Shown: positions 21,122 to 28,446 of the stretch, in pieces
Layout of the letters: every line of letters starts with the position of its first letter
Position numbering within the stretch: the first letter of the stretch is position 1
Virus record (IMG/VR): IMGVR_UViG_3300031841_003573
Span: 1 to 28,446 of that record
DNA: 28,446 bases
Source of the DNA: a virus
Direction: 5' to 3' (one strand)
Notes under the pieces: generated by a model
Database searches by the model: none
What the model was told of the DNA's origin: nothing
The model's input: only the letters and a program-made list of their open reading frames with translations
Translations under genes and position numbers: made by a program

Positions 21122-22194
21122 GATGTTCAGTTGAGAAACTAAAAGCCGCATGGAAGCAGGTTGCAGGGATCTGCCCGGCAAAGACGCCGAAGGAAATCTA
21201 TCAGTACGTTCGGCTCGACATTGCAGGCACGGCGTTCTCACTGGCTGCCACCGATGGTGAGGTGTTCGTCACTATTGGCGACTGTGCAACGCCAGAGTTC
21301 TCGCGGCTGTTGCCGGCAAAAGCGTTTACACGTCTCCTCGATGTGGCAACCGGTGACGAGATCGAATTCTCTGAGCAGTCGATCACCTGCGGGGCTGACA
21401 CATGGGAGCTTCAATCCCCAGATGTCGATGACTGGCAGTTTTCAGGTGTGCCTGACACTGGCCGCAACTACAACGTCGACTGCGATGCAATTACTAACGG
21501 GTTGGCAATCTCGATCCTGTCTGTAGATGCCGAGTCAACTCGATATGCACTCGGTGGAGTGCTGTTCGACTTCATTAACGCGGACACACTCGGTTTGGTG
21601 GCAACTGACGGACGCCGTCTCAGTATTTGCGAGATCGATTGCGAGTGTGAAGGCAATGCCGACAGTGATACTGACGCCGTCGTTCCGCTCAAAACGCTCA
21701 AGACGTTAATGGCAATTTGCGGCAATGCTGGTGAGATGTCGTTTGCCTACGGCCTGACTGGTGGCATCGTGTTCCGCTGCGGTGATGCGGTGATTCACTC
21801 ACCACTCGTTGCAGGCCGGTTCCCTGACTGGCGGAAGGTGATGCCTGACACAAAGCAAAGCCAGTTTGAGTTTCCGGCGGGCGAGCTTTCGGCCAGCTTG
21901 AAGTCAGCTGCCATCACAACGAGCGAAGAGTCACGCGGACTGAATGTAACCTTTAATGATGCTGGTATCACCATCACCAGCCACGCTGCCGATGTTGGGC
22001 GAAGTCGTATTACTCGCCAGCTTGAGTTTGGCGACATGGCCCGCATGACCATAAATTCAGACTACCTGTTGCCACTGCTTAACAAAGTCGGTGGCGACTG
22101 CGAACTCACTCTCGATTACATCGATAGCGAGTCACCATTGCTGTTCTCGCATGATGGCGGGTTGCGTTACCTGCTGATGCCGCTTTCCGCTTAA
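21118..22194 (+). CDS. dnaN: DNA polymerase III beta subunit-like sliding clamp
   Basis: The 358-residue protein matches DnaN over its length. Diagnostic segments are VDAESTRYALGGVLFDF (domain 2; compare the ESxYALNGVLF-type strand), LVATDGRRLSICEI, VPLKTLKTL, VAGRFPDWRKVMP (close to the GRYPDYRKVLP clamp motif), and the C-terminal YLLMPLSA (compare YVVMPM). Three clamp domains are therefore present. The ring would tether a polymerase to DNA and also serve as a platform for partners. Many phages use the host clamp, so an own clamp is notable. The gene overlaps the upstream ORF by ATGA and lies 13 bases before a sigma-like gene. No polymerase gene is visible in the window. Confidence 0.92.
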   Translation: MRCSVEKLKAAWKQVAGICPAKTPKEIYQYVRLDIAGTAFSLAATDGEVFVTIGDCATPEFSRLLPAKAFTRLLDVATGDEIEFSEQSITCGADTWELQSPDVDDWQFSGVPDTGRNYNVDCDAITNGLAISILSVDAESTRYALGGVLFDFINADTLGLVATDGRRLSICEIDCECEGNADSDTDAVVPLKTLKTLMAICGNAGEMSFAYGLTGGIVFRCGDAVIHSPLVAGRFPDWRKVMPDTKQSQFEFPAGELSASLKSAAITTSEESRGLNVTFNDAGITITSHAADVGRSRITRQLEFGDMARMTINSDYLLPLLNKVGGDCELTLDYIDSESPLLFSHDGGLRYLLMPLSA

Positions 22195-22207
22195 TGGGAG
22201 CAACGTC

Positions 22208-22693
22208 ATGGAAGGTCCATTCGGAGTACCCGGACGCACTCGCAGAGGCTCTGAATCTGATTGTCTGTTGACGCTACTGGTCGACAGCACAGCTGAGCGT
22301 GTCAAGTTTGGTTATTCGCTGAACGAGCACGACGCTGAGGATGTGCGGCAGGAAATATTCCTGCACGTTCTCAGCAATTGGAAGCACTGGAATCCTGACA
22401 AATGCCACATCGGGGCTGCGTTGCGAGTCATGGTGGGTCAGGGATGTTCGCGGGCGATCGCGAAGATTAAAGGCAAAGGCGACATGCGAATCGTCCTGGC
22501 CACAGATACGGCAAACGAGGACGGCCAGGACTTCCTCAATTGGGTGCCGCTGGTCGACGGCACTGGCGACGCCGAGTGGTCACCGGACCACTCGGAAGAG
22601 ATTGATTTACCAACTCCACACTCACACAAGAAGGATGCGAAATGTTCTACAAAGAAGACGCCGACAGACTCTCAGCAGTCTTTGCTGTGGTAA
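22208..22693 (+). CDS. Small sigma-factor-like protein (region 2 only)
   Basis: The 161-residue protein shows sigma-70 region 2: HDAEDVRQEIFLHVLSNWKHW (41-61) is the region 2.1-2.2 helix that binds the beta' clamp helices, and the following ALRVMVGQGCSRAIAKIKGKGD (71-92) fits regions 2.3-2.4 that contact the -10 element. No region 4 helix-turn-helix is seen, so it is shorter than an ECF sigma. The tail is acidic then basic and ends exactly with QQSLLW, resembling the clamp-binding motif QxxL(L)F. It follows the DnaN-like gene by 13 bases. It could direct host RNA polymerase to phage late promoters, like T4 gp55. The overlap with the next gene restricts its last 17 codons. Confidence 0.7.
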   Translation: MEGPFGVPGRTRRGSESDCLLTLLVDSTAERVKFGYSLNEHDAEDVRQEIFLHVLSNWKHWNPDKCHIGAALRVMVGQGCSRAIAKIKGKGDMRIVLATDTANEDGQDFLNWVPLVDGTGDAEWSPDHSEEIDLPTPHSHKKDAKCSTKKTPTDSQQSLLW

Positions 22694-22929
22694 GGCCCAT
22701 GACACAACTGCAAGGCTGCGTGACTGACCTGATCGCGGCTCGTGAAGATTGCCAAACAGCAATCGAGCACACGATGAATGCCAATAACAACCTCGCTGAG
22801 TTTGTCGGGCCGGGCGAGGACAGGTGGGTCGTAATCGGACAGGCCGTTCACCACATCGCAAACGACGATGGCACCATATACATCGACACTTACATCAGGG
22901 AGAAAACAGATGCCGCTGAGCACATCTAA
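22642..22929 (+). CDS. Hypothetical small protein in the replication operon
   Basis: The 95-residue protein is not recognised. The N-terminal half is helical and polar (EDADRLSAVFAVVRPMTQLQGCVTDLIAAREDCQTAIEHTMNANNNLAEF), the C-terminal half forms short strands (WVVIGQAVHHIANDDGTIYIDTYI). It overlaps the sigma-like gene by 52 bases and the Sak4-like gene by 20. ATG 22642 has AAGGAT upstream; ATG 22699 would avoid most overlap. The call depends on operon context. Confidence 0.5.
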   Translation: MFYKEDADRLSAVFAVVRPMTQLQGCVTDLIAAREDCQTAIEHTMNANNNLAEFVGPGEDRWVVIGQAVHHIANDDGTIYIDTYIREKTDAAEHI

Positions 22930-23638
22930 GGGTAAACAACATAAGCCGCGGCGAGTGTTGCTGTATGGCGTGCATGGGATCGGCAAAAGCACGTTTGCGG
23001 CAGATGCACCTGACGCTGTGTTCCTGCCAACTGAGGACGGGATCGCAGATATCGACTGCGAGTCGTTCCCGCTGTCGCAGACGTTTGAGGAATTTGACGG
23101 CTACCTGCAACAACTGGCGAGCGAAGACCATGACCGGAAGACACTCGTGATTGACTCACTCGACTGGCTCGAGCGGCTCATCTGGGGTGCTGTCGAAATC
23201 GAGCACGGCGTGAAGTCGATCGAAGATATCGGCTACGCGAAGGGCTACACGTTCGCCCTGAAGCAGTGGCGGCAAGTGCTGCGGGCGTTGGATTGGTTGC
23301 GTGACAATAAGGGCATGACGTGCCTGTTGCTGGCACACGCGAAGATTGAGCGTTTTCAGCCGCCAGACAATGACGCCTTCGATCGGTACTCACCAAAGCT
23401 ACACAAGCTCGCGTCAGGGATTGTGCAGGAATGGTGTGACGAAGTGTTGTTCGCGAATTATCAGACCTTCGTAAAAACCAGTGGCGAAGGGTTTGACAAG
23501 CGAACGCAGGGAGTGGGAGTGGGTGAGCGGATCGTTCACACCAGTGAGCGACCGTCGCACCTCGCCAAGAACAGGGCAGCGTTGCCCGAAACTCTGCCAC
23601 TCGTGTGGTCGGAGTATCAATCAGCAGTTTCATTTTGA
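22910..23638 (+). CDS. Sak4-like RecA-fold ATPase (AAA_24)
   Basis: The 242-residue P-loop protein has Walker A GVHGIGKST (20-28) and Walker B KTLVIDSLDWLE (77-88), with RVLLYGVHGIG and FLPTEDGIADID in the layout of phage Sak4 / AAA_24 proteins. A helical middle (YTFALKQWRQVLRALDWLRDNKGMTCLLLAHAKIERF) contains the family's LLAHxK motif. These single-strand annealing or RecA-like proteins act in phage recombination and often lie next to DUF669 (single-strand DNA-binding-like) genes, as here. ATG 22910 has AGGGAG upstream and is preferred to 22868. Confidence 0.85.
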   Translation: MPLSTSKGKQHKPRRVLLYGVHGIGKSTFAADAPDAVFLPTEDGIADIDCESFPLSQTFEEFDGYLQQLASEDHDRKTLVIDSLDWLERLIWGAVEIEHGVKSIEDIGYAKGYTFALKQWRQVLRALDWLRDNKGMTCLLLAHAKIERFQPPDNDAFDRYSPKLHKLASGIVQEWCDEVLFANYQTFVKTSGEGFDKRTQGVGVGERIVHTSERPSHLAKNRAALPETLPLVWSEYQSAVSF

Positions 23639-23649
23639 GGGATCGCGTT

Positions 23650-24096
23650 ATGAGTTTGGTCAGTGGGTTTGATGCGTCACAGGTGGAGCCGAGCAAGCCG
23701 TTCGAGCCGTTACCAAACGGTGATTACGTTTGCGTGATCTCGGCCAGCGAAGAGAAGTCGACAGCGAGCGGCAACGGTCATTATCTGGAACTCAACATCG
23801 AGGTGATCGATGGCGAGTGCAAAGGCCGGCGAGTGTTTGAGCGGCTGAATCTCGACAACCCGAATGCAACGGCAGTTGAGATTGCCAAGCGAACGCTGTC
23901 TGCGATCTGTCATGCAGTCGGTGTGATTCAGCCGCGAGACGCGATGGAGTTGCACGGCAAGCCGTTTGTTGCATCGATCAAAGTAGAAGCCCGCAATGAT
24001 AAGCCGGGCGAGTTCACAAACCGCATTGCTGGTTATGCCGCTGTGAGTGGTGCATCGGCTAAGCCAGCGACAGCTGGCGTTCCTTGGGCGAAGTAG
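23650..24096 (+). CDS. DUF669-like single-strand DNA-binding candidate
   Basis: The 148-residue protein matches DUF669: the N-terminal FDASQVEPSKPFEPLPNGDYVCVISASEEKST, YLELNIEVIDGECKGRRVFERLNLDNPN, KRTLSAICHAVGV and VEARNDKPGEFTNRIAGY. The domain is OB-like and regularly pairs with Sak4 ATPases, so it may coat ssDNA for annealing. The C-terminal tail is Ala/Pro-rich. It starts 11 bases after the ATPase stop. The exact biochemical role is inference. Confidence 0.83.
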   Translation: MSLVSGFDASQVEPSKPFEPLPNGDYVCVISASEEKSTASGNGHYLELNIEVIDGECKGRRVFERLNLDNPNATAVEIAKRTLSAICHAVGVIQPRDAMELHGKPFVASIKVEARNDKPGEFTNRIAGYAAVSGASAKPATAGVPWAK

Positions 24097-24104
24097 AAAG
24101 GTGA

Positions 24105-24461
24105 GTGCGAATCAACTCACGCAACAAAGGCAAACGCGGAGAACTGGAAGCCGCGAAAGCAGTTACCGACGCTCTGGGGATTGCTGCTCGACGTGGGCAG
24201 CAATTCTCTGGGCTGGAAGGTGAAGACATCGTTACTGATCTGGACGGTGTGCATTTTGAGGTCAAGCGAACTGAACGACTCAACCTGTATGCCGCGATGG
24301 ATCAGGCGACGATGGATGCCGGCGTAGACGATGTGCCGGTCGTGCTTCACCGAAAGAACAAACAGCAATGGGTGGCAATTGTGCCACTCGCACAACTCAC
24401 ACAACTGGCCGAAAGGATTCACTCAAAATGCAGCTCAGGGACTACCAGTCAGCCGCCGTAG
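24105..24461 (+). CDS. PDDEXK nuclease / Holliday-junction-resolvase-like
   Basis: The 118-residue protein has the PDDEXK layout: an N-terminal INSRNKGKRGELEAAKAV helix, GEDIVTDLDGVHFEVKR (39-55) with Asp41 and the E-x-K pair Glu52/Lys54, then DQATMDAG and VPVVLHRKNKQQWVAIV. This matches small phage nucleases related to archaeal Hjc-type resolvases. It would process branched recombination intermediates produced by the Sak4 pair upstream. The start is GTG 24105 (MRINSRNKG), although AAAGG at 24097-24101 lies only 3 bases away. The C-terminal 11 codons overlap the helicase gene. Confidence 0.8.
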   Translation: MRINSRNKGKRGELEAAKAVTDALGIAARRGQQFSGLEGEDIVTDLDGVHFEVKRTERLNLYAAMDQATMDAGVDDVPVVLHRKNKQQWVAIVPLAQLTQLAERIHSKCSSGTTSQPP

Positions 24462-26077
24462 ATGCTGTCTATCAATATCTCGGCAACAACAGCGGCAACC
24501 CTGTTGTTGTCATCCCTACTGGCGGCGGAAAGACTCCGCTTCTCGCTCAGATTTGCTCCGATGTGGTTATTCGGGGTGGGCGGGTGCTGGTTATCTCACA
24601 TGTCAAGGAACTACTACTGCAACAACAACAGGCGTTGCAGGCCATCTGCCCTGACATCGAAGTTGGGCTGTACTCGGCGGGACTCAATAGCCGGGAGAAA
24701 GATTCGCCGGTTGTGGTCGCGGGGATTCAGTCCGTCTACCGGCGAGCCACTGAGCTGGGCCGTTTTGCCCTGATCATTGTTGACGAGGCACACCTGGTGC
24801 CGCTCAATGGCGAGGGGATGTATCGGCAACTGCTGGCAGATGCGTTGGTCGTTAATCCTGCGTTGCGGGTGGTGGGTCTCACCGCTACGCCGTACCGGCT
24901 CAAAGATGGGTTGATCTGCGAGCCTGATCACTTTCTCAATGACATCTGCTATGAGATCGGTGTGGCTGAGCTGATTGATCAGGGATTTCTATGCCCGCTG
25001 AAATCCAAGAGCGGAACGCAAAAGGCTGACCTGTCAACAGTGCATGTGCGTGGTGGCGAGTACATGCAGGACGAACTGGAAGACGCCTTCAACGATGACC
25101 TGCTAGTTGGCCGTGCGTGCGGCGAGATCGCGGAACTGACCGCCGATCGGCATAGCGTGCTGATCTTTACCAGCGGCGTGCAGCACGGCATGAACGTCGC
25201 CTACAACATCAACAACTTCGCAGCCAAAGAATGCGGGTTCATCTGCGGTGAAACCGACAGCGATGAGCGAGCAAAGACGCTTGCTCGCTTCAAGTCGGGT
25301 GAGCTGAAATATCTGTCAAACGTCAATGTGCTGACGACTGGATTTGACGCTCCGAATGTGGATTGCGTGGTGTTGTTGCGGGCGACACTTTCGCCGGGTC
25401 TGTATTACCAGATGGTCGGGCGAGGGTTCCGGTTGCACGATTCGAAAAGTGACTGCCTGATTCTCGACTATGGCGACAACATCGTCAGGCACGGGCCGGT
25501 TGATCGAATTCAGGTTGTCAACAAACGGCCAACGGGCGGCGGTGAGGCTCCGGTCAAGGAATGTGAGAACTGCCACGAACTGGTGGCTGCCGGGCATCGT
25601 GAATGCCCGGAATGTGGCAATGAATTTCCACCACCGGAGAAAGACCCACACTCCACCACGGCAAGCGACCAGAGCATCCTCAGCAAGGACGAGCCGCAAT
25701 TCACAGATGAGACGTTTGAGGTAACAGACATTGCCTACAGCGTCCACAAAAAACGCGGAGCGGCTGACGATGCTCCGCGAACGATGCGAGTGACGTATTC
25801 CATCTACCTTGGTGGCAACGTCAGTGAGTGGGTGTGTATTGAGCACACCGGATGGGCGAGAAGTAAAGCGAAGGCGTGGTGGGAGAAACGTACCGATCTC
25901 GACTGCCCTGAGGACACTGACGAAGCGGTCGAGCTGGCTGACGCGGGCCATCTGCAATGCCCGCATTCGATAGTGGTACGCACAACAGCCGGCAAGCAGT
26001 GGCCGGAGATCGTGGCTGTTCACATGGGCGAGCCACTAACCGTCAATGTTAATGATGAAAGTGAGGTGCCGTTTTGA
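24428..26077 (+). CDS. SF2 DEAH helicase, RadD-like
   Basis: The 549-residue protein has the SF2 set: Q-motif-like LRDYQSAA, motif I IPTGGGKT (29-36), Ia VISHVKEL, II VDEAH (118-122), III LTATP (151-155), V NVLTTGFDAPNVDCVV and VI QMVGRGFR. A zinc-ribbon C-x2-C..C-x2-C (ECENCHE.. ECPECGN) follows the motor, then a C-terminal domain, as in RadD/YejH. It should unwind DNA or remodel branched structures in recombination and repair. ATG 24428 gives the standard N-terminus; the longer frame from 24368 would run through the nuclease gene. Confidence 0.9.
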   Translation: MQLRDYQSAAVDAVYQYLGNNSGNPVVVIPTGGGKTPLLAQICSDVVIRGGRVLVISHVKELLLQQQQALQAICPDIEVGLYSAGLNSREKDSPVVVAGIQSVYRRATELGRFALIIVDEAHLVPLNGEGMYRQLLADALVVNPALRVVGLTATPYRLKDGLICEPDHFLNDICYEIGVAELIDQGFLCPLKSKSGTQKADLSTVHVRGGEYMQDELEDAFNDDLLVGRACGEIAELTADRHSVLIFTSGVQHGMNVAYNINNFAAKECGFICGETDSDERAKTLARFKSGELKYLSNVNVLTTGFDAPNVDCVVLLRATLSPGLYYQMVGRGFRLHDSKSDCLILDYGDNIVRHGPVDRIQVVNKRPTGGGEAPVKECENCHELVAAGHRECPECGNEFPPPEKDPHSTTASDQSILSKDEPQFTDETFEVTDIAYSVHKKRGAADDAPRTMRVTYSIYLGGNVSEWVCIEHTGWARSKAKAWWEKRTDLDCPEDTDEAVELADAGHLQCPHSIVVRTTAGKQWPEIVAVHMGEPLTVNVNDESEVPF

Positions 26078-26613
26078 CTTGGACGCAAACATACACAGGC
26101 AAGAAGTTTGACATCTTCAACCCTGATCCTGACGCGATCTGCATTGAGGACATTGCAGGCGGCCTCGGTCAGATTAACAGGTTCAATGGTGCAACGATGT
26201 TTCCTTATTCTGTGGCTGAGCACTCGCTGCTCGTGTGTGACCTGTGCCCTGATGGCTTCAAGCTCGCGGGGTTACTGCACGACGCGGCAGAGACGTATCT
26301 CGGCGACTGGCCGGGACCGTGGAAAGATGAAGTGCATATCGGGTGCCTCGATATTCACGAGGTGGAGGCCGGCATCGATCGCGCGATTTGTGAAGCGTTC
26401 AAGGTGCCGGAAGTGTTTCAGCAAATACGCAGTCGTGAAGTTTACAACGCTGACCAGCGAGCACTAGCCACGGAACGCCGCGATCTGATGCGTTCAGGTT
26501 TAGTGTGGCCGTCTGACGGCAAATACGAGCCAAGCCCGTGGCCGATCAACTTGTGTGAGGCTTGGGAAGCTGAGCAGATGTTTCGCACACGATTTAAGGA
26601 ACTAACAGCGTGA
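26074..26613 (+). CDS. HD-domain phosphohydrolase (YfbR-like)
   Basis: The 179-residue protein carries an HD domain: His50 in VAEHS, His69-Asp70 in LAGLLHDAAETYLGDWPGP, and a distal Asp in NADQRAL. The pattern with H..HD..D resembles 5'-deoxynucleotidases of the YfbR type, which cleave dNMPs and tune nucleotide pools. Phage homologues also process modified nucleotides. The start is TTG 26074, overlapping the helicase stop (TTGA); no ATG is near. It is translationally coupled to the SF2 genes on both sides. Confidence 0.8.
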   Translation: MTWTQTYTGKKFDIFNPDPDAICIEDIAGGLGQINRFNGATMFPYSVAEHSLLVCDLCPDGFKLAGLLHDAAETYLGDWPGPWKDEVHIGCLDIHEVEAGIDRAICEAFKVPEVFQQIRSREVYNADQRALATERRDLMRSGLVWPSDGKYEPSPWPINLCEAWEAEQMFRTRFKELTA

Positions 26614-28031
26614 ATGATTACCATGAATTCATTAAACGGAAGACGCGAACACTAAAACCTCAAGGCTTTAGTGTTGACTCACTGCCTTATGACCTGTTCG
26701 ATTGGCAACGAGCCGTCGTTCTTTCATCCCTGCAACGTGGCCGGGCTGCACTGTTTGAGGACTGCGGCCTTGGTAAAACCAGGCAACAGCTTTCGTGGGC
26801 TGCGATGGTTGTTAAGCACACCGGCCGGCATGTCATGTTGCATTGCCCGGTCGGAGTACGCCAGCAAACAATCCGTGAGGCGGACGCCTGCGGAATCGAT
26901 GTACCTGTTGTGGCAGTTAATTCTGGTGAAGATATTCCAGATGCCGCCGGCATTGTTGTTACCAATTACGAAAAACTGCACAAGTTCGACCCGTCACAGT
27001 TCGCCGGTGTGGTGCTCGATGAATCCAGTATTCTGAAGTCGTTCACCGGCAGCACAAAACGTGGATTGATTGAGGCGTATGCTGAGACACCATACCGACT
27101 TGCATGCACGGCAACACCGGCTCCGAACGATTACATGGAACTCGGCAACCATGCAGAATTCCTGGGCGTTATGCCGTCCAATGAGATGTTGTCGCGGTGG
27201 TTCATCAACGACACGATGAAGGCCGGCGGCTATCGGATTAAAGGCCACGCGACTGCTGATTTCTGGGATTGGGTAGCGAGCTGGGCGACGTGCCTGGAAC
27301 GCCCTTCTGATATGGGGTGTTTCAGCGACGACGGATATGAACTCCCACCGTTAAGAACGCAGGAGCATACCGTAGAAATTGAAACGAAGCCGGACTCAAG
27401 AACTGGACTGCTGTTCGGGGCGTCGATGGAATTGAATGCAACATCGATTCATTCCGTCAAACGGCAGAGTGCTTCCTCACGTGCAGATTGTGTCGCGGAA
27501 CTGATTGCAGCAGATGAGTCCAACGGAGCTTGGTGCGTCTGGTGTGACACTAACTACGAAGCAGATGCCCTGCTCTCTGCGATTCGTCCGATTGAGCCTG
27601 ACGTTATTGAAGTCAGGGGCAGCGACAAAGAACGGGACAAAGAGCGGAAGCTGAATCAGTTTTCAATAGGTGAACGCCGTGTGATTATCAGTAAGCCAGA
27701 GATTGCCGGGTTCGGCATGAACTGGCAACACTGCCGTAACACGGCATTTGTGGGACTGAGTTATAGCTATGAGCGGTTTTATCAAGCCGTGCGACGTATC
27801 TGGAGATTCGGTCAGACTCAGGCAGTGAACTGTCACATTGTCGCCGCTGACGGTGAAGGATGTATCTCACAAACGATTGACCGCAAGCGTTCTGAGCACG
27901 AGGCAATGAAGGCAGAGATGGTACTGGCGATGCAGCGGGCACAACACAGTGCCGCACGAATGGAACTAGTTCGTGACAAATACTCACCACAAGTTGAAAT
28001 GGAGATTCCGTCATGGTTGCTCAATGTCTGA
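26610..28031 (+). CDS. SNF2-like SF2 helicase
   Basis: The 473-residue motor protein has motif I EDCGLGKT (50-57), II VLDESS (135-140, DES- instead of DEAH), III CTATPAPND (166-174), and motif VI YQAVRRIWRFGQTQ as in SNF2 helicases. The start is GTG 26610, overlapping the HD gene stop. Phage proteins of this type are usually followed by a DNA methyltransferase, as here. They may help replication or repair; a defence/antidefence role is conceivable. The second SF2 motor near a RadD-like helicase is notable. Confidence 0.88.
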   Translation: MNDYHEFIKRKTRTLKPQGFSVDSLPYDLFDWQRAVVLSSLQRGRAALFEDCGLGKTRQQLSWAAMVVKHTGRHVMLHCPVGVRQQTIREADACGIDVPVVAVNSGEDIPDAAGIVVTNYEKLHKFDPSQFAGVVLDESSILKSFTGSTKRGLIEAYAETPYRLACTATPAPNDYMELGNHAEFLGVMPSNEMLSRWFINDTMKAGGYRIKGHATADFWDWVASWATCLERPSDMGCFSDDGYELPPLRTQEHTVEIETKPDSRTGLLFGASMELNATSIHSVKRQSASSRADCVAELIAADESNGAWCVWCDTNYEADALLSAIRPIEPDVIEVRGSDKERDKERKLNQFSIGERRVIISKPEIAGFGMNWQHCRNTAFVGLSYSYERFYQAVRRIWRFGQTQAVNCHIVAADGEGCISQTIDRKRSEHEAMKAEMVLAMQRAQHSAARMELVRDKYSPQVEMEIPSWLLNV

Positions 28032-28446
28032 ATGTTGAATCAGGTGAAGATTGGACTCTTTACAACGGCGACTGCTGCGAAGTGTTACAAGGACTGCCTG
28101 ATGACTCGATACACTTCGGGATTCACTCGCCACCGTTTTCGTCATTGTATATTTACAGTGACAGCGAAAACGATATGGGGAACGCAGCTAGTGATGCTGA
28201 GTTTTTTCAGCACTACTCATATGCCATTCGCGAAATGTTTCGCGTTACCATGCCGGGACGGATCTGTGCGATCCACGTTAAAGACCTGCCGCGTTACGCA
28301 AACATCTACGGAACGACTGGTCTGATTGACTTTCCGGGTGCATGCATTCAGGAGTTTGAATCTGCTGGATGGGTATTCCACAGTCGCACAACGATCTGGA
28401 AATGTCCCGTCACAGAACGTGAGCGAACTAACAATAACGGGCTGCT
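28013..28446 (+). CDS. DNA methyltransferase (N4/N6 type), 5' part
   Basis: The gene starts at ATG 28013, inside the end of the helicase gene, and runs out of the window after about 144 residues. Motif IV is SPPF (about residues 39-42 of IHFGIHSPPFSSLYIY), the catalytic P-P-F/Y of amino-methyltransferases. Segments YNGDCCEVLQGLPDDSI (motif-III/IV lead) and WVFHSRTTIWKC (motif VIII-like) fit. SPPF suggests N4-cytosine or phage N6-adenine type. It may protect phage DNA from restriction. The motif I/X half lies beyond the window. Confidence 0.87.
   Translation, partial: MVAQCLNVESGEDWTLYNGDCCEVLQGLPDDSIHFGIHSPPFSSLYIYSDSENDMGNAASDAEFFQHYSYAIREMFRVTMPGRICAIHVKDLPRYANIYGTTGLIDFPGACIQEFESAGWVFHSRTTIWKCPVTERERTNNNGL

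Noticed and set aside
22641-22693. Clamp-binding motif as certain function
   Set aside because: The motif lies in an overlap with the next gene and has only six residues, so it is kept as a hypothesis and not annotated as fact.
25316-26023. Minus-strand open frame of 235 codons
   Set aside because: It lies fully opposite the RadD-like helicase gene and resembles shadow coding.
1-28446. CRISPR array, insertion sequence, integrase or attachment site
   Set aside because: No repeat-spacer pattern, transposase, recombinase or matching att-like repeat was seen.

Overview
The window is a stretch of a tailed bacteriophage or prophage genome with siphovirus-type head and tail genes. Every supported protein gene lies on the + strand, and most are joined by 1-20 base overlaps (ATGA, TGATG, TAATG). 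No integrase, terminase or host housekeeping gene is visible, and both ends are cut inside genes (portal at the left, DNA methyltransferase at the right). Moderately high GC, a sigma-factor-like gene with ECF-type region 2, Cys-rich zinc-ribbon-like proteins and secreted protease and lipase genes fit a phage of a Planctomycetes-like or related environmental bacterium. That host guess is inference.

Layout. Bases 1-2287 hold the head genes: portal C-terminus, ClpP-like prohead protease and HK97-fold major capsid. Bases 2288-2507 hold no protein gene but contain two long RNA hairpins flanking a tRNA-Met-like sequence. Bases 2508-5888 hold the connectors and tail start: gp6-like connector, head-tail joining protein, gp10-like and DUF3168-like completion proteins, two small unknowns, tail tube, and a G/GT tail-assembly chaperone pair that needs a -1 frameshift. 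Bases 5892-10750 hold the tape measure protein, unknown tail proteins, an HNH nuclease and a fibre-like protein. Bases 10771-12997 hold a glycosyltransferase / TylF-like O-methyltransferase / sulfotransferase cassette. Bases 13007-16216 hold further tail or virion proteins of unknown function.

Bases 16225-18757 look like an exit or lysis region: a class-3 lipase, a signal-peptide trypsin-like protease fused to a thioredoxin-like domain, and two small membrane proteins. No peptidoglycan hydrolase is recognisable. Bases 18836-20767 are small unknown genes and control regions, including a good sigma-70-type promoter (19374-19402) overlaid by two interleaved inverted repeats, a 359-base non-coding region and an excisionase-type HTH gene.

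Bases 20768-28446 are the DNA metabolism module: a DnaN-like sliding clamp, a small sigma-region-2 protein ending in a clamp-binding-like motif, a Sak4-like ATPase, a DUF669 protein, a PDDEXK nuclease, a RadD-like SF2 helicase, an HD phosphohydrolase, an SNF2-like helicase and a DNA methyltransferase.

The most interesting points are the clamp/sigma pair (a possible T4-like clamp-coupled late transcription switch), the sulfated/methylated glycan cassette within the tail genes, the hairpin-tRNA-hairpin island after the capsid gene, three genes that appear to start with ATC or CTG, and the unusual lysis region.
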